Shown in pieces: positions 7,135-16,948 of a DNA stretch of 64,000 nucleotides. This stretch comes from Nocardioides sp. S5. Its GTDB lineage: Bacteria; Actinomycetota; Actinomycetes; Propionibacteriales; Nocardioidaceae. A program made the translations under genes and the position numbers. Position 1 is the stretch's first letter. Every line of letters begins with the position of its first letter. The DNA is taken from positions 992,001 through 1,056,000 of the forward strand of contig NZ_CP022296.1 in NCBI RefSeq assembly GCF_017310035.1. The letters are read 5' to 3'. A model generated the notes under the pieces. That model was given only the letters and a program-made list of their open reading frames with translations, had not been told where the DNA came from and did not search any database.

Positions 7135-7833
7135 TCAGTCGGCGAGCACCGCGGGCTTCGCCTCGGCGGGGATCGGCGGTTCGACGACCTGGGCGGCGAC
7201 GCCCCACTCGTCCTGCGCGACCCACGCCCGTACGTCGGCGATCGTCGACGCGAACGCGGTGCGCCGCAGCTCAGGGGTCACGTCCATCGGCTGGGCGTTG
7301 AAGAAGGTCTGGTCGGCGATGCCGACGAAGCCGAAGATGGTGCGCAGGTAGGACTCGAGGAAGTCGAGCGAGGCCAGCGGGCCGGAGTAGTCGGCGCCGC
7401 GGGAGGTGACGCACACCAGCTTCTTGCCGTGCACCAGGCCGCTCGGCACACCGTGCTCGTCGTACTGGAACAGGTAGCCCGGCTGCACGATGGCGTCGAT
7501 GTAGTACTTCAGCGCGTAGGGGACGCCGAAGTTCCACATCGGCACCGTCAGGAGGTAGACGTCGGCGGCGAGGAACTCCTCGATGGTCCGCTCGATGCTG
7601 CGCCAGGAGCCGCGGGCCGCGTCGTCGACCGGCTGCCCGGTCATGAGGGCGTACTTGGTCTTGATGTTGACGCCCGCGACCGCCGGCAGATCGGCGCTGA
7701 AGAGGTCGAGCGTCTGGACCTCGAGGTCGTCGTGCTTGGCGTGGAGCTCCTCCAGCAGCGCACCCGAGATGCGACCGGTGTGCGAAGCGAGCCCGCGGGG
7801 GGTGGCGGCGATGTGCAGCAGGCGTTTGGTCAT
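7135..7833 (-). CDS. azoR: FMN-dependent NADH-azoreductase
   Basis: The 232-residue protein is a flavodoxin-fold NAD(P)H oxidoreductase of the AzoR group. Landmarks are KRLLHIAATPRGLASHTGRI (residues 3-22, the FMN phosphate loop), LLTVPMWNFGVPYALKYYID (residues 95-114; the MWNF.xP.xLK motif contacts FMN and is near-diagnostic), and a VTSRGADYS loop. Enzymes of this family reduce azo dyes and quinones with NADH and help against thiol or quinone stress. The ATG at 7833 has a purine-rich ribosome site (GAGGAGAGG) upstream; longer frames upstream are shadows. Confidence 0.9.
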   Translation of the reverse strand: MTKRLLHIAATPRGLASHTGRISGALLEELHAKHDDLEVQTLDLFSADLPAVAGVNIKTKYALMTGQPVDDAARGSWRSIERTIEEFLAADVYLLTVPMWNFGVPYALKYYIDAIVQPGYLFQYDEHGVPSGLVHGKKLVCVTSRGADYSGPLASLDFLESYLRTIFGFVGIADQTFFNAQPMDVTPELRRTAFASTIADVRAWVAQDEWGVAAQVVEPPIPAEAKPAVLAD

Positions 7834-7931
7834 GGGAGGCCTCTCCTCGCGGCACTGGTGGCGCCGGAAGCGCCCATCGTCGTCCAGTCGGCGACGTCCC
7901 CGACAGTCCGGTCTGGACCGCGGTGGCGTGC

Positions 7932-9072
<1,141 letters not shown>

Positions 9073-9080
<8 letters not shown>

Positions 9081-9780
9081 GTGATCTCCGTTGTTCGGTC
9101 GTGTGACGCGCGCGGGCGACTGCCCGCGCCGCGACGTAGGCGGGCTCGCGCAGGCCTTCGACGAAGGCGTACTGCTCGAGCCCGGCGAGGGGGTGGGTGA
9201 TCGGGTCGAACCGGTCTGCGGTGTCCGCCTCGACCCACGCCACGTCGACGCGTGCGACGGGCTGCCAGCCGCCGGTCCCGAGCGCGAGGTCGAGTGCGTA
9301 CGTCGCGGGAGGCAGGTCGCCCTCCGGCGCCGACGCCGGGGTCAGGCGGAAGAGCACGGCCCGGCCGGCCGCGCGGGAGGGGATGAGCGTGGTCATGGGG
9401 CCGAAGTGACCCGGACCCCGCAACGTCAACAGGTAGCGACTCCACCTCCGCCCACCGGTGCTGGCGAAGAGCAGGTCGGCGTCGTCGCCGTCGGGCCCGG
9501 CGCCCTCGAGCCGGAGCGCGAGGCCCTCGATGTCGGGCCATCCCCGCGGAAGGCCCATCGAGCGCGACCAGCGTGCCCGGCACGGCCGGGCGCCGGCCCG
9601 GGTGAACGCCTCGAGGCCGAGGTCGGGCTTGGGAGCGTCGACCACGAGGTGCCCCGTCCCGAGGTGGCCGACGGGGTGCAGGGCCTTGTCGCGCCTGAGC
9701 AGGCCGGCAACGGCGGCTGCGCCGGCGAGCAGACCGCCGGGCAGGGCGCCGGCCAGGGACTGGGGGGATCGGTTGGTCAT
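9073..9780 (-). CDS. Protein of unknown function in an acyl-CoA dehydrogenase operon
   Basis: I do not recognise this 235-residue protein. It begins MTNRSPQSLAGALPGGLLAG, a hydrophobic stretch without a clear signal cleavage site. It then has mixed alpha/beta character with AGARPCRARWSRSMGLPRGW, LTLRGPGHFGPMTTLIPSR and LALGTGGWQPVARVDVAWVE. It overlaps the acyl-CoA dehydrogenase start by 8 bases and follows the LLM oxidoreductase by 37, so a role near fatty-acid or related acyl metabolism is plausible but only by context. The open frame extends to 10182, antisense-like; the ATG at 9780 is the likely start. Confidence 0.72.
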
Positions 9781-9817
9781 GACGTCCCGTACCCAGGTGC
9801 TCGGATCGTCATGGGGT

Positions 9818-10870
9818 TCAGGACACCCACTCCTTGACCTGCGCCACGGTGGCTGCGGGGTCCGGGTGGGAGGAGGTGCTGACGGGGGTGATGTTGAGGT
9901 CGGTGACTCCGGCCTCGGCGAAGGCAGCGATCCGCTCCTTGACGTACGACTCGGGGCCGACGAGGTTGGCGGCCTCGAGCCACTCGGTCGGGACGAGCGC
10001 CTCGGCCTCCTTCTTCTTGCCGGAGAGGTAGAGGTCCTGGATCTCCTCGGCCTCCGCCTCGTAGCCGTAGGCGCGGGCCACGTCGTTGTAGAAGTTCTTG
10101 CCCTTCGCGCCCATCCCACCGACGTAGAGGGCGAAGACCGGTCGCGCGAGGTCGAGCAGCGCCTTGGTCTCCGGGCCCTCACCGATCGCGAGCATGCCGC
10201 CGGCCATCACCTGCAGCGGCGCGAGGCCGTCGAGGCGCTTGGCGTTGCCCGCGGCCAGCGCGTCGCCCCACACCAGGTGCGCCTTCTCGGGGTGGAACAG
10301 GTGCGGGATCCAGCCGTCGGCGATCTCGGCGGTCTGCTCGACGTTCTTCGGACCGAGCGCCGCGATCCAGATGGGGATGGTGTCGCGCTCAGGGCGGGTG
10401 AGGAGCTTGAGCGGCTTGCCCAGTCCCGTGACCGCGCCGTGCTCCTTGGTCAGGGGCAGGTGGAAGGTGCCGTCGGCCGCCAGCGGCTCGCGCTTCAGGC
10501 CGCTGCGGATGATCTCCACGACCTCCGCCGTGCGCGCCATCGGCTTGGAGTAGGGGACGCCGTGGAAGCCCTCGATCACCTGCGGTCCGCTGACGCCGAG
10601 ACCGAGGATCGCGCGTCCCTGGCTGACGTTGTCGAGGCCGGCGGCGGTCTGCAGCAGCGCACCCGGGGTGCGGGAGTAGATGTTGAGGATCCCCGAGCCG
10701 ATCTGCACCGTCTCGGTCTTCGCGGCCAGGTAGCCCATCAGCGTGGGGGAGTCGAAGCCGTACGCCTCCGCGACCCACACGCTGTCCAGCCCGGCGCGCT
10801 CGAGCGCGACCACGTCGTCGGCCGCCTTGCGCGGGTTGCCGTCGTACATCAGGAGGGAGGCGAGGCGCAT
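9818..10870 (-). CDS. LLM-class F420-dependent oxidoreductase
   Basis: The 350-residue protein is a luciferase-like TIM barrel. The N-terminus RLASLLMYDGNPRKAADDV, then GLDSVWVAEAYGFDSPTLMG (residues 28-47), GSGILNIYSRTPGALLQTAA and GLGVSGPQVIEGFHG are characteristic of the F420-dependent branch, which oxidises or reduces substrates using coenzyme F420. The substrate is unknown. The gene has a leaderless promoter with a perfect palindrome in its spacer and heads an operon with the unknown protein and acyl-CoA dehydrogenase. Confidence 0.9.
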   Translation of the reverse strand: MRLASLLMYDGNPRKAADDVVALERAGLDSVWVAEAYGFDSPTLMGYLAAKTETVQIGSGILNIYSRTPGALLQTAAGLDNVSQGRAILGLGVSGPQVIEGFHGVPYSKPMARTAEVVEIIRSGLKREPLAADGTFHLPLTKEHGAVTGLGKPLKLLTRPERDTIPIWIAALGPKNVEQTAEIADGWIPHLFHPEKAHLVWGDALAAGNAKRLDGLAPLQVMAGGMLAIGEGPETKALLDLARPVFALYVGGMGAKGKNFYNDVARAYGYEAEAEEIQDLYLSGKKKEAEALVPTEWLEAANLVGPESYVKERIAAFAEAGVTDLNITPVSTSSHPDPAATVAQVKEWVS

Positions 10871-10876
10871 GCCGCA

Positions 10877-10905
10877 ATCGTGACAGTGGGACTGTCACGG
10901 TGCAA
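10877..10905 (-). promoter_or_regulatory. Promoter of the LLM/ACAD operon
   Basis: On the minus strand TTGCAC (10905-10900) and CACGAT (10882-10877) are separated by 17 bases. The -10 hexamer ends 6 bases before the ATG, so the transcript should be leaderless; no ribosome site is present. Confidence 0.5.
10879..10899. promoter_or_regulatory. Palindromic operator in the promoter spacer
   Basis: Perfect 9-base arms CGTGACAGT and ACTGTCACG flank a GGG centre. The site fills the space between the -35 and -10 boxes of the LLM/ACAD operon, the ideal place for a TetR-type repressor. There is no T-tract, so it is not a terminator. No repressor gene is adjacent. Confidence 0.55.
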
Positions 10906-10909
10906 GGTG

Positions 10910-13900
10910 CTAGTCCTGCGGGCAGACGGACCGGTAGGGCTGGGCGGGGAGGAACTGCGCCCACTCGGCCTCGGTCAGGTCGCGCCCGGCCATCTGGCAG
11001 GCGAAGTCGATGGCCCGGTCCAGGTCCGTGTCCCAGCGGTAGACCGTGCCGTCGTACGACGCAATGGCCACGTCGTGGGTGTCGCCGATGAAGCTCGTGC
11101 CGGAGATCACGGGCTTCCCCAGACGTGGCGGGTGCACGGTGCCGAGCAGCTCCAGCGTCGAGGCGTCCCACAGGCTGACGCCGCCGTCAGCGGCTCCCGA
11201 GACGAGCCGCTCGCCATCCTCGGAGTAGTCGAGCCAGTGCACGGCGCTGCCGAGGCTCGTGGCACGGCCCTGCTCGTCGCCCGTCGAGACGTCGAGCGTG
11301 ACGATCTCGCCAGTCTTGCCCGCCACCGCCACGGTGGTGGCGTCGGGCGAGGCGGTGGACGTGTAGGCGAGCAGGTCCACTTCGCCCTCTGCCAGCACTT
11401 CTCCGGTGCTCACGTTGAGCATTCGCACGTGCCCGGACCCCAGGTCCCGCGCAGCCTCATAGACCATGGCGGTGCCGTCCCTCCCGATCGCCGTGGCACA
11501 ACAGTTCGACGCGATGTCGAGGCGGTCGGGCGACAGCAGTGTCCCGGCATCGACGATGCTGGTGTGGAGGTCGTCGAAGTGCGCGAGCCCTTCCGTGAGG
11601 ATCAGGCTGCGACCGTCGTCGACGTACGCGATCCCGAAGATGTCACGGTCGCCGCCGAGGACGTCCTCCTGCTCGATGAGCTTGCCGGTGGCGGACTCGA
11701 GGATCCGCACGGAGCCCGGCTCCAGCATGCACTCGGGCACACCGTCGCACCAGTGCGCGGCGTAGCGAGTCCCATCGGGATGCCACGCTCCGGGGACCCA
11801 CGGGCTGCCCTCCCAGGCCGGGAGCCGGGTCGCCGGCGTCCGTCTCCCGGTGTCGGTGTCGACGAACCGGACCCATCCCCGGCCCACGCCGTCCACCCAT
11901 CGATAGGCCACCTGGTCCCCGTCGGGCGACACGTGCGCCCAGGCGAACTTGCCTGCATCGTCGACCTGGGTTGTCCGACGGAGGTAGGTGCCCTGGGCGG
12001 ACCGGTCCCAGGTGCGCAGCATCGAGTCGAGCCCACCGCCATGGACGAGGTCGTTGTCCGGGCCGAAGCCGACGCTGTAGGGATCGGAGGTGTCCCACCG
12101 CTCGAGGGGCCGGCCGGCCGTTGTGTCCCAGACGATGAGCTCGCCGTCGTTGGCCACTGAGCCCAGGAGCGTGCCGTCGGGCGAGAAGCGGATGTCGTTC
12201 ACGGTGCTCCGGTGTCCGCGAAGGGTGTGGACCGTCTCGCCGGTGACAGGGTCCACCAGGATGCCGTCCCTCGCGCTCATCTCGTCGCCCCAGTCCGACA
12301 CCGCGAGCAGGGTTCCCTCGCTGTTCAGGTCGAGAGCGGTGTACCACGTCGTCAGGTCCGGGCGCCGCCAGACCCGCGTGCCCGTCGCGACGTCGTACGC
12401 CGTCAGCGGCCAGCCGGTGTACAACGTGTCGCCGTCCGGGCTGAGCGCCATTCCCTGGACGTCGGTTCCGGTCGAGACCCGGACGGGCAGTGACGACGGT
12501 GAGCGGAGGTCCCACACGAGCGCGTGGCTCGGGCTCCTCCCATGTCCCTTGTACGGCCAGTTGACGGTCTGGACCGTGGTCGCGAGGTGGGTCCCGTCTG
12601 CACTGAACCGGGCGTCGACCGCCCACACCGGCTCGTCGTCAGGGAAGGTGAGCTCGGTCGCCGGGTCCATGGTGGTCGGGTCCAGGATCCGGATCGGCTC
12701 GGTGGACTTCGTGCCGTGCAGGACGACGGCCAGCTGCTTGCTGTCAGGGCTGAAGGCCGCCCCGAGGGCCTGCAGGCGGCTCCCGGTCCGACCCGCGTCG
12801 TAGCTGTCGTGCAGCTGGTTGGTGGCCGCGTCGTAGACGTGCATCCGGTTCTGGTCGTCCGAGGCAGCGATCCAGCGGCCGTCGTGGCTCACGTCGAAGA
12901 CGTCGAGGTATCCGCCACCCGGTGGCACGGACCTGACGAGGAGCGGTTGCTCGGCCAGTGCGGTCAGCAGGTTCGTCCGGGTCTCCGGCGAGACGTCCAG
13001 CCGTGTCCCCGCGACCGCGAGCAGGAGCGAGAGGCTGATGTCGTCGGTGAGCTGGGATCGCAGGCCCACCCGCCGCGCGTCGGCAGAGACGGCGAGCTGC
13101 TGGGCCCGGGCGGCGGTGTCGTTCGCGCGCTCGGACTGCACGACAGCGACACCGCCGGCAGCGAGGGCGAGGACGAGGAGGGCGACGGCGCCACCCAGCA
13201 CGATCCGCAGGCGGCGGATCATCCTTGCCTGCATCCTGGCCTGCTCCGCCGCACTCCGCTCCTCGACCTCGGCCTGTGCCCGCGCGGCCTCCAGGAAGTC
13301 CTGCTCCACGACGGTGAGGGTCACTCCTGCGCCGGCTGCCCAGTCGATCGTCCGGGTCAACCGACCTCCTCTGTACAGCTCGCTGTCGGGCCTGCCCAGG
13401 GTGTCCCAGGCGTCGGCGGTCGAGCTCAGGTGGTGCAGGATCCGGCGGCCCTCGACGTCGTCCTCGAGCCAGCCGCGCAGCCGTGGCCACGCCCGGGCCA
13501 GGGACTCGTGGGTGACCTCGAGGACCCCGTCGTCGCTGGTGACGAGCCGGGCGGCGACGAGCATCTCGATCAACCGCACGTGCTCGGGGCCGGTGGCGAC
13601 CAGACGGCGAGGGACCCGGGTTCGCACCGGCTCGCCCTCGGAGCCGGGGGAGAGCAGGCGCAGCACGAGGTCCCGCAGCGCTTCGCGGTGGTCCGGCTCG
13701 ACCTCGGCGTAGAGCCGCTCAGCCGACTGCGCCACCGCGCCGTGGATCCCCCCACTGGCGCGGTAGCCGTCGACGGTGAGGGTGTTGCCCTCGCGCCTCT
13801 TCCACGTCTCGAGCAGTGCGTGGGAGAGGAGCGGCAGCGCTCCCGGGTCGTCGCGGACCTCGGTGACCAGGACGTCGACGAGCCCCGGTTCGAGGAGCAG

Positions 13901-15178
13901 CCCGGCCTGCCGGGCGGGCTCGACCACGGCCAGCCGCAGCCCGGCCTCGTCCAGTCCTCCGACGAGGTAGAGCCCGCGCTCGACGAGCCGGCTGAAGGCC
14001 GGGTACGCCGTCAGGTCCGCCAGTCGATCGGCGCGAAGGGCCACCACGACCGGTCGGCACGCCGCCTCCTCCACGAGCCTGGCGATGAAGGTCGCGGACT
14101 CCTCGGGGTCCTCGCACAAGGTGAAGAGCTCCTCGGCCTGGTCCACCAGGAGGGCGTCACCGGCCTGCAGGGCCGTCAGCGAGCTGAGGGCCCGGACCGG
14201 GTACCTCCCCGGGGTGAGGATGGTGCACCGGGTGCCGCGCTCCTGGAGGCGCGCGCCGATCCCGGCGCGCATCAGCGAGGACTTGCCGGAGCCGGAGGGG
14301 CCGACCAGAGCGAGGAGGCGTCCCTCGGCGAGGATGGTCGAACCCGCCTCGATCTCCGCGTCACGACCGAAGAACCGGTCGGCCTCCGCGACGTCGTACG
14401 CCTGCAGCCCCTGCCACGGGCAGGTCGCAGAGCGCGGGCCCTCCGCGGACCCTCCGAGCGAGGGATCCTGCTGCAGGACGGACTGCTCGAGGGCCAGCAC
14501 CGCGGGTGCCGGGTCGATCCCGAGCTCCCGGGCGAGCACGGCTCGGAGCTGACGGATGGTCCGCAGGGCCTCGCCCTGGGCTCCGGTGCGGTACTGCGCG
14601 AGCGCGAGCAGCTCCCAGCGACGCTCGCGCAGGGGCGCAGCGCGCACCATGTCGTGCGCGCGCGGGAGGGCTTCGCGCGTGCGCCCGAGGCGCAGCTGCG
14701 CGTCGATCAGCAGCTCCTCCGCCTCGCGGCGCAGCTCGTCCAAGCGGCTGGCCTCCCGGCGTGCCGGTGGCCACTCCGAGAGGTCCGCGAACGCTGCGCC
14801 CCGCCACAGGTCGAGTGCCTGCTCCAACAGGTAGACGACCCGGTCGGCCTCCCCGAGCTCGAGGAGGTCCCGGGCCCGGACGACCTGGGCCTCGAACCGT
14901 CGGGCGTCGACCTCGTCGGCAGGCACGGCCAGCCGGTACCCCCGGTCCGTCGTCTCGATCGTCCCGGGGCCGAGCGTCTTGCGCAGCCGGACGATGCACG
15001 ACTGGAGGTTCTTGTGGGCCGAGGCCGGCGGGTGGGCTCCCCAGACGGCGTCGCCCAGCTCGTCGGCCGTGACGGGACCGCCCTGCCGGACGGTGAGGGC
15101 TTGGAGTACGGCGCGGTCCCGTGGGCCGAGGCGTCCCGAGCCGTCCACGGCGAGCGGGCCGAGGACCTGGATGCCCAC
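10910..15178 (-). CDS. SARP-type transcriptional regulator fused to nSTAND ATPase and WD40 repeats (AfsR-like)
   Basis: From the GTG at 15178 the protein is 1422 residues. Residues 3-85 are an OmpR-like winged helix (IQVLGPLAVDG, LVTAD-like PVTADELGDAVWG), 89-226 a bacterial transcriptional activation domain, and about 255-600 an nSTAND ATPase with Walker A GPSGSGKSSLMRAG near residue 290 and Walker B DALLVDQAEELF. A single membrane helix (LLVLALAAGGVAVV) lies near 656-680. The C-terminal half is a WD40 propeller with many FSPDG/WD units. The first half should be cytoplasmic and the propeller outside. Upstream ATG/TTG codons to 15316 would place the operator inside the gene. The ligand and target genes are unknown. 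Confidence 0.9.
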   Translation of the reverse strand: MGIQVLGPLAVDGSGRLGPRDRAVLQALTVRQGGPVTADELGDAVWGAHPPASAHKNLQSCIVRLRKTLGPGTIETTDRGYRLAVPADEVDARRFEAQVVRARDLLELGEADRVVYLLEQALDLWRGAAFADLSEWPPARREASRLDELRREAEELLIDAQLRLGRTREALPRAHDMVRAAPLRERRWELLALAQYRTGAQGEALRTIRQLRAVLARELGIDPAPAVLALEQSVLQQDPSLGGSAEGPRSATCPWQGLQAYDVAEADRFFGRDAEIEAGSTILAEGRLLALVGPSGSGKSSLMRAGIGARLQERGTRCTILTPGRYPVRALSSLTALQAGDALLVDQAEELFTLCEDPEESATFIARLVEEAACRPVVVALRADRLADLTAYPAFSRLVERGLYLVGGLDEAGLRLAVVEPARQAGLLLEPGLVDVLVTEVRDDPGALPLLSHALLETWKRREGNTLTVDGYRASGGIHGAVAQSAERLYAEVEPDHREALRDLVLRLLSPGSEGEPVRTRVPRRLVATGPEHVRLIEMLVAARLVTSDDGVLEVTHESLARAWPRLRGWLEDDVEGRRILHHLSSTADAWDTLGRPDSELYRGGRLTRTIDWAAGAGVTLTVVEQDFLEAARAQAEVEERSAAEQARMQARMIRRLRIVLGGAVALLVLALAAGGVAVVQSERANDTAARAQQLAVSADARRVGLRSQLTDDISLSLLLAVAGTRLDVSPETRTNLLTALAEQPLLVRSVPPGGGYLDVFDVSHDGRWIAASDDQNRMHVYDAATNQLHDSYDAGRTGSRLQALGAAFSPDSKQLAVVLHGTKSTEPIRILDPTTMDPATELTFPDDEPVWAVDARFSADGTHLATTVQTVNWPYKGHGRSPSHALVWDLRSPSSLPVRVSTGTDVQGMALSPDGDTLYTGWPLTAYDVATGTRVWRRPDLTTWYTALDLNSEGTLLAVSDWGDEMSARDGILVDPVTGETVHTLRGHRSTVNDIRFSPDGTLLGSVANDGELIVWDTTAGRPLERWDTSDPYSVGFGPDNDLVHGGGLDSMLRTWDRSAQGTYLRRTTQVDDAGKFAWAHVSPDGDQVAYRWVDGVGRGWVRFVDTDTGRRTPATRLPAWEGSPWVPGAWHPDGTRYAAHWCDGVPECMLEPGSVRILESATGKLIEQEDVLGGDRDIFGIAYVDDGRSLILTEGLAHFDDLHTSIVDAGTLLSPDRLDIASNCCATAIGRDGTAMVYEAARDLGSGHVRMLNVSTGEVLAEGEVDLLAYTSTASPDATTVAVAGKTGEIVTLDVSTGDEQGRATSLGSAVHWLDYSEDGERLVSGAADGGVSLWDASTLELLGTVHPPRLGKPVISGTSFIGDTHDVAIASYDGTVYRWDTDLDRAIDFACQMAGRDLTEAEWAQFLPAQPYRSVCPQD

Positions 15179-15184
15179 GTCCTC

Positions 15185-15213
15185 ACCGTCCTCCCGCGGT
15201 GGTGCCGCGTCAA
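15185..15213 (-). promoter_or_regulatory. Promoter of the SARP-nSTAND gene
   Basis: On the minus strand TTGACG (15213-15208), 17 bases, then GACGGT (15190-15185), then 6 bases to the GTG at 15178. The geometry predicts a leaderless transcript and supports this GTG as the true start. Confidence 0.5.
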
Positions 15214-15219
15214 CGGTGT

Positions 15220-15259
15220 GGATACCGGACCGATACCGGGACTGGACCAGTGGGATACC
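15220..15259. promoter_or_regulatory. Four direct heptads at 11-base phasing (probable SARP box)
   Basis: GGATACC (15220), CGATACC (15231), CTGGACC (15242, weaker) and GGATACC (15253) start exactly 11 bases apart. SARP activators bind direct heptads phased on one helical turn. The array sits 6 bases upstream of the -35 box of the SARP gene and 60 bases before the divergent small exported protein gene, so it may control either or both. Confidence 0.6.
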
Positions 15260-15319
15260 GCCCGGCAGCAGCGTCGAGGGCTCGGACCACTCCGTCCGGC
15301 CTGACTCAAGGAGCACCTC

Positions 15320-15619
15320 ATGAACAGCTACTCGCTCACCGCCGACTCCCGCCGCTGGTGGTGGCTCCCGGCCACTGCCGGAGCGCTCGGCACGGCGGCC
15401 GTCACCGCCATCCTGGTGGTCCCCGCCACGGGCAGTGCCTCGTTGCCGGCACCGCCGCCGACCGAGGTCGGCGGGACCGGCGTCGTCGTCGAACGGCCCT
15501 GCTACCTGGCCCGCCCGGGCTGGAACACCGCCCGTGGTTGGGACCAGCCCGTCTGCGGCACCGAGCTCCGTCGCCGGGTGCTGCCCGCGCCACGGCCGGC
15601 GCCCGACTACCTGCCGTGA
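15320..15619 (+). CDS. Small exported or membrane-anchored protein, unknown
   Basis: This is a 99-residue protein with an N-terminal hydrophobic helix (WWWLPATAGALGTAAVTAIL, residues 13-32) that can act as signal peptide or anchor. It is followed by a short Pro/Arg-rich mature part with two cysteines (ERPCYLARPG and DQPVCGTEL), which could form a disulfide outside the cell. An AAGGAG ribosome site lies 5-10 bases before the ATG. It is divergent from the SARP-nSTAND gene, with the phased heptads between, and may be its target. I do not recognise the family. Confidence 0.65.
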   Translation: MNSYSLTADSRRWWWLPATAGALGTAAVTAILVVPATGSASLPAPPPTEVGGTGVVVERPCYLARPGWNTARGWDQPVCGTELRRRVLPAPRPAPDYLP

Positions 15620-15640
15620 CCGATGCCGGCGACGGGCAGC

Positions 15641-16312
15641 TCAGCCCTCGACGTACGCCGCGCCGTCCAGGACCTCCGCGACGGCGCGGCTGCGCGGCTC
15701 CGACCCCAGCAACGTCGCGGTGACGAACTCCGCGGCGTACGACTCGAAGGTGGAGCCGTGGCGCAACATCGCGTGCCGGGCACCGGGCACCGAGACGTAG
15801 CCGACGGACGCGTCACGCCCGAGGCGACGCGCCAGGTCGGCGGACCGCGAGGGGAGGGCGATCCGGTCGTCGGTGCCGTGCACGACGAGGACCTGGCGAC
15901 CAGCCAGGTCGACGCGGTCGCTCGGCAGCACCCACGGGTTGAGGGCCACCACCGACCGGACCTGCGGCGCGTCGCCGCCGAGCAGCGCGGCCCGTCCGCC
16001 GAGCGAGTGGCCGACGAGGGCGACCGGCACGTCGCCGTGCCGCTCGGCGACCTGCTCGAGCGCCCACGCGAGGTCCATCACCGGCGTGGTCTGCGAGTCC
16101 CAGCCGCGGTGGGAGTTGAGGAGCCGGTGGACGGCCAGCCGCGAGCGCCCGGCGCGGGCGATGCGCCGCGCGACTGGCACCATCCGCAGCACCGACAGCT
16201 GGGTCGGGCTCACCATCGCGCGCTCGCCCCGGCTCGCCCCGCCGTGCAGCACGACCACCACACCCTCGGGGTCGCGGGGCGCGCGGACGGGGACGAGCCG
16301 GGCGTCGGTCAC
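15641..16312 (-). CDS. Alpha/beta hydrolase
   Basis: The 223-residue protein has the alpha/beta hydrolase layout: VVVVLHGGASRGE (oxyanion HGG, near residue 15), the nucleophile elbow VALVGHSLGGRAAL (GHSLG, near residue 100), an acidic residue in VVHGTDDRIALPS, and the final histidine in PGARHAMLRHG. This Ser-Asp-His set is complete. The GTG start overlaps the stop of the upstream gene by 4 bases (GTGA), so the two are coupled. The longer open frame to 16429 overlaps the neighbour and is not used. Substrate unknown. Confidence 0.87.
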   Translation of the reverse strand: MTDARLVPVRAPRDPEGVVVVLHGGASRGERAMVSPTQLSVLRMVPVARRIARAGRSRLAVHRLLNSHRGWDSQTTPVMDLAWALEQVAERHGDVPVALVGHSLGGRAALLGGDAPQVRSVVALNPWVLPSDRVDLAGRQVLVVHGTDDRIALPSRSADLARRLGRDASVGYVSVPGARHAMLRHGSTFESYAAEFVTATLLGSEPRSRAVAEVLDGAAYVEG

Positions 16313-16872
16313 CCGTGCAGGCCCGGGATCCGGGCGGTGATGCCCTCGAGCACGGTGGTCGGGCGCTGCTCCTCGCCGGCGCGCGCGCTGATCACGACGA
16401 GCGCGCCGGTGAGTGCGGGGACCGCCCATTGCAGCATCCGGAGCTGGCGCTGGGCCGCGGCGACGTCGCTCGGGGTGCCCGTCGAGGGCTCGGTGCCCGA
16501 CTCCGCGGGCACCGCGGTCTGTGCCGACACGCGCTTGCCCAGCACCCGGCTGTAGGCCGTCACGCCCAGCGCGGCGGCGGTCAGCCCGGTCTTGACCATC
16601 GTGGTGCGCAGGGCGCCCTTCTGGGCGGTCACGCGGCCGGCGTCGGAGCCGAGCATGCCGATGCTGCCGAGGAGGTGCGCCGCGATGGCGGCGGCGTTCA
16701 CCGGGGTCCAGCGGTCCCAGCCGACGTTGGCCACCGCGCCGGTGCCGCTCGGGGAGTCGGCCTGGGCGGCAGCCGCGTTGAGCGCGGTCGCGTTGGCCAG
16801 CGTGCCGCCGAACCAGGCCGCCAGGCCGATGTCGTGGAGCGAGCGGGACAGGGTGTTCGTGTTCTGGGACAT
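16309..16872 (-). CDS. Membrane-associated protein of unknown function
   Basis: This 187-residue protein has an N-terminal amphipathic/hydrophobic segment (SLHDIGLAAWFGGTLANATA, residues 10-29), a second in NAAAIAAHLLGSIGMLG, one in GLTAAALGVTAYSRVLG, and a C-terminal helix in LQWAVPALTGALVVISA. It therefore looks like a four-helix membrane protein. I do not assign a function. A strong GGAGGA site precedes the ATG at 16872. It is translationally coupled to the downstream alpha/beta hydrolase. Confidence 0.72.
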   Translation of the reverse strand: MSQNTNTLSRSLHDIGLAAWFGGTLANATALNAAAAQADSPSGTGAVANVGWDRWTPVNAAAIAAHLLGSIGMLGSDAGRVTAQKGALRTTMVKTGLTAAALGVTAYSRVLGKRVSAQTAVPAESGTEPSTGTPSDVAAAQRQLRMLQWAVPALTGALVVISARAGEEQRPTTVLEGITARIPGLHG

Positions 16873-16948
16873 GGTTCCTCCGGAGGTGACGGGGGGTGAC
16901 GTGGTCTGCTGACCGCTGTCCGTACCCCGCGTGCGCGGCCTCATGCCC

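Noticed and set aside
12524..15304. Long plus-strand open frame antisense to the SARP-nSTAND gene
   Set aside because: It is a shadow frame caused by high GC; it has no domain and the opposite strand encodes a clear multi-domain protein.
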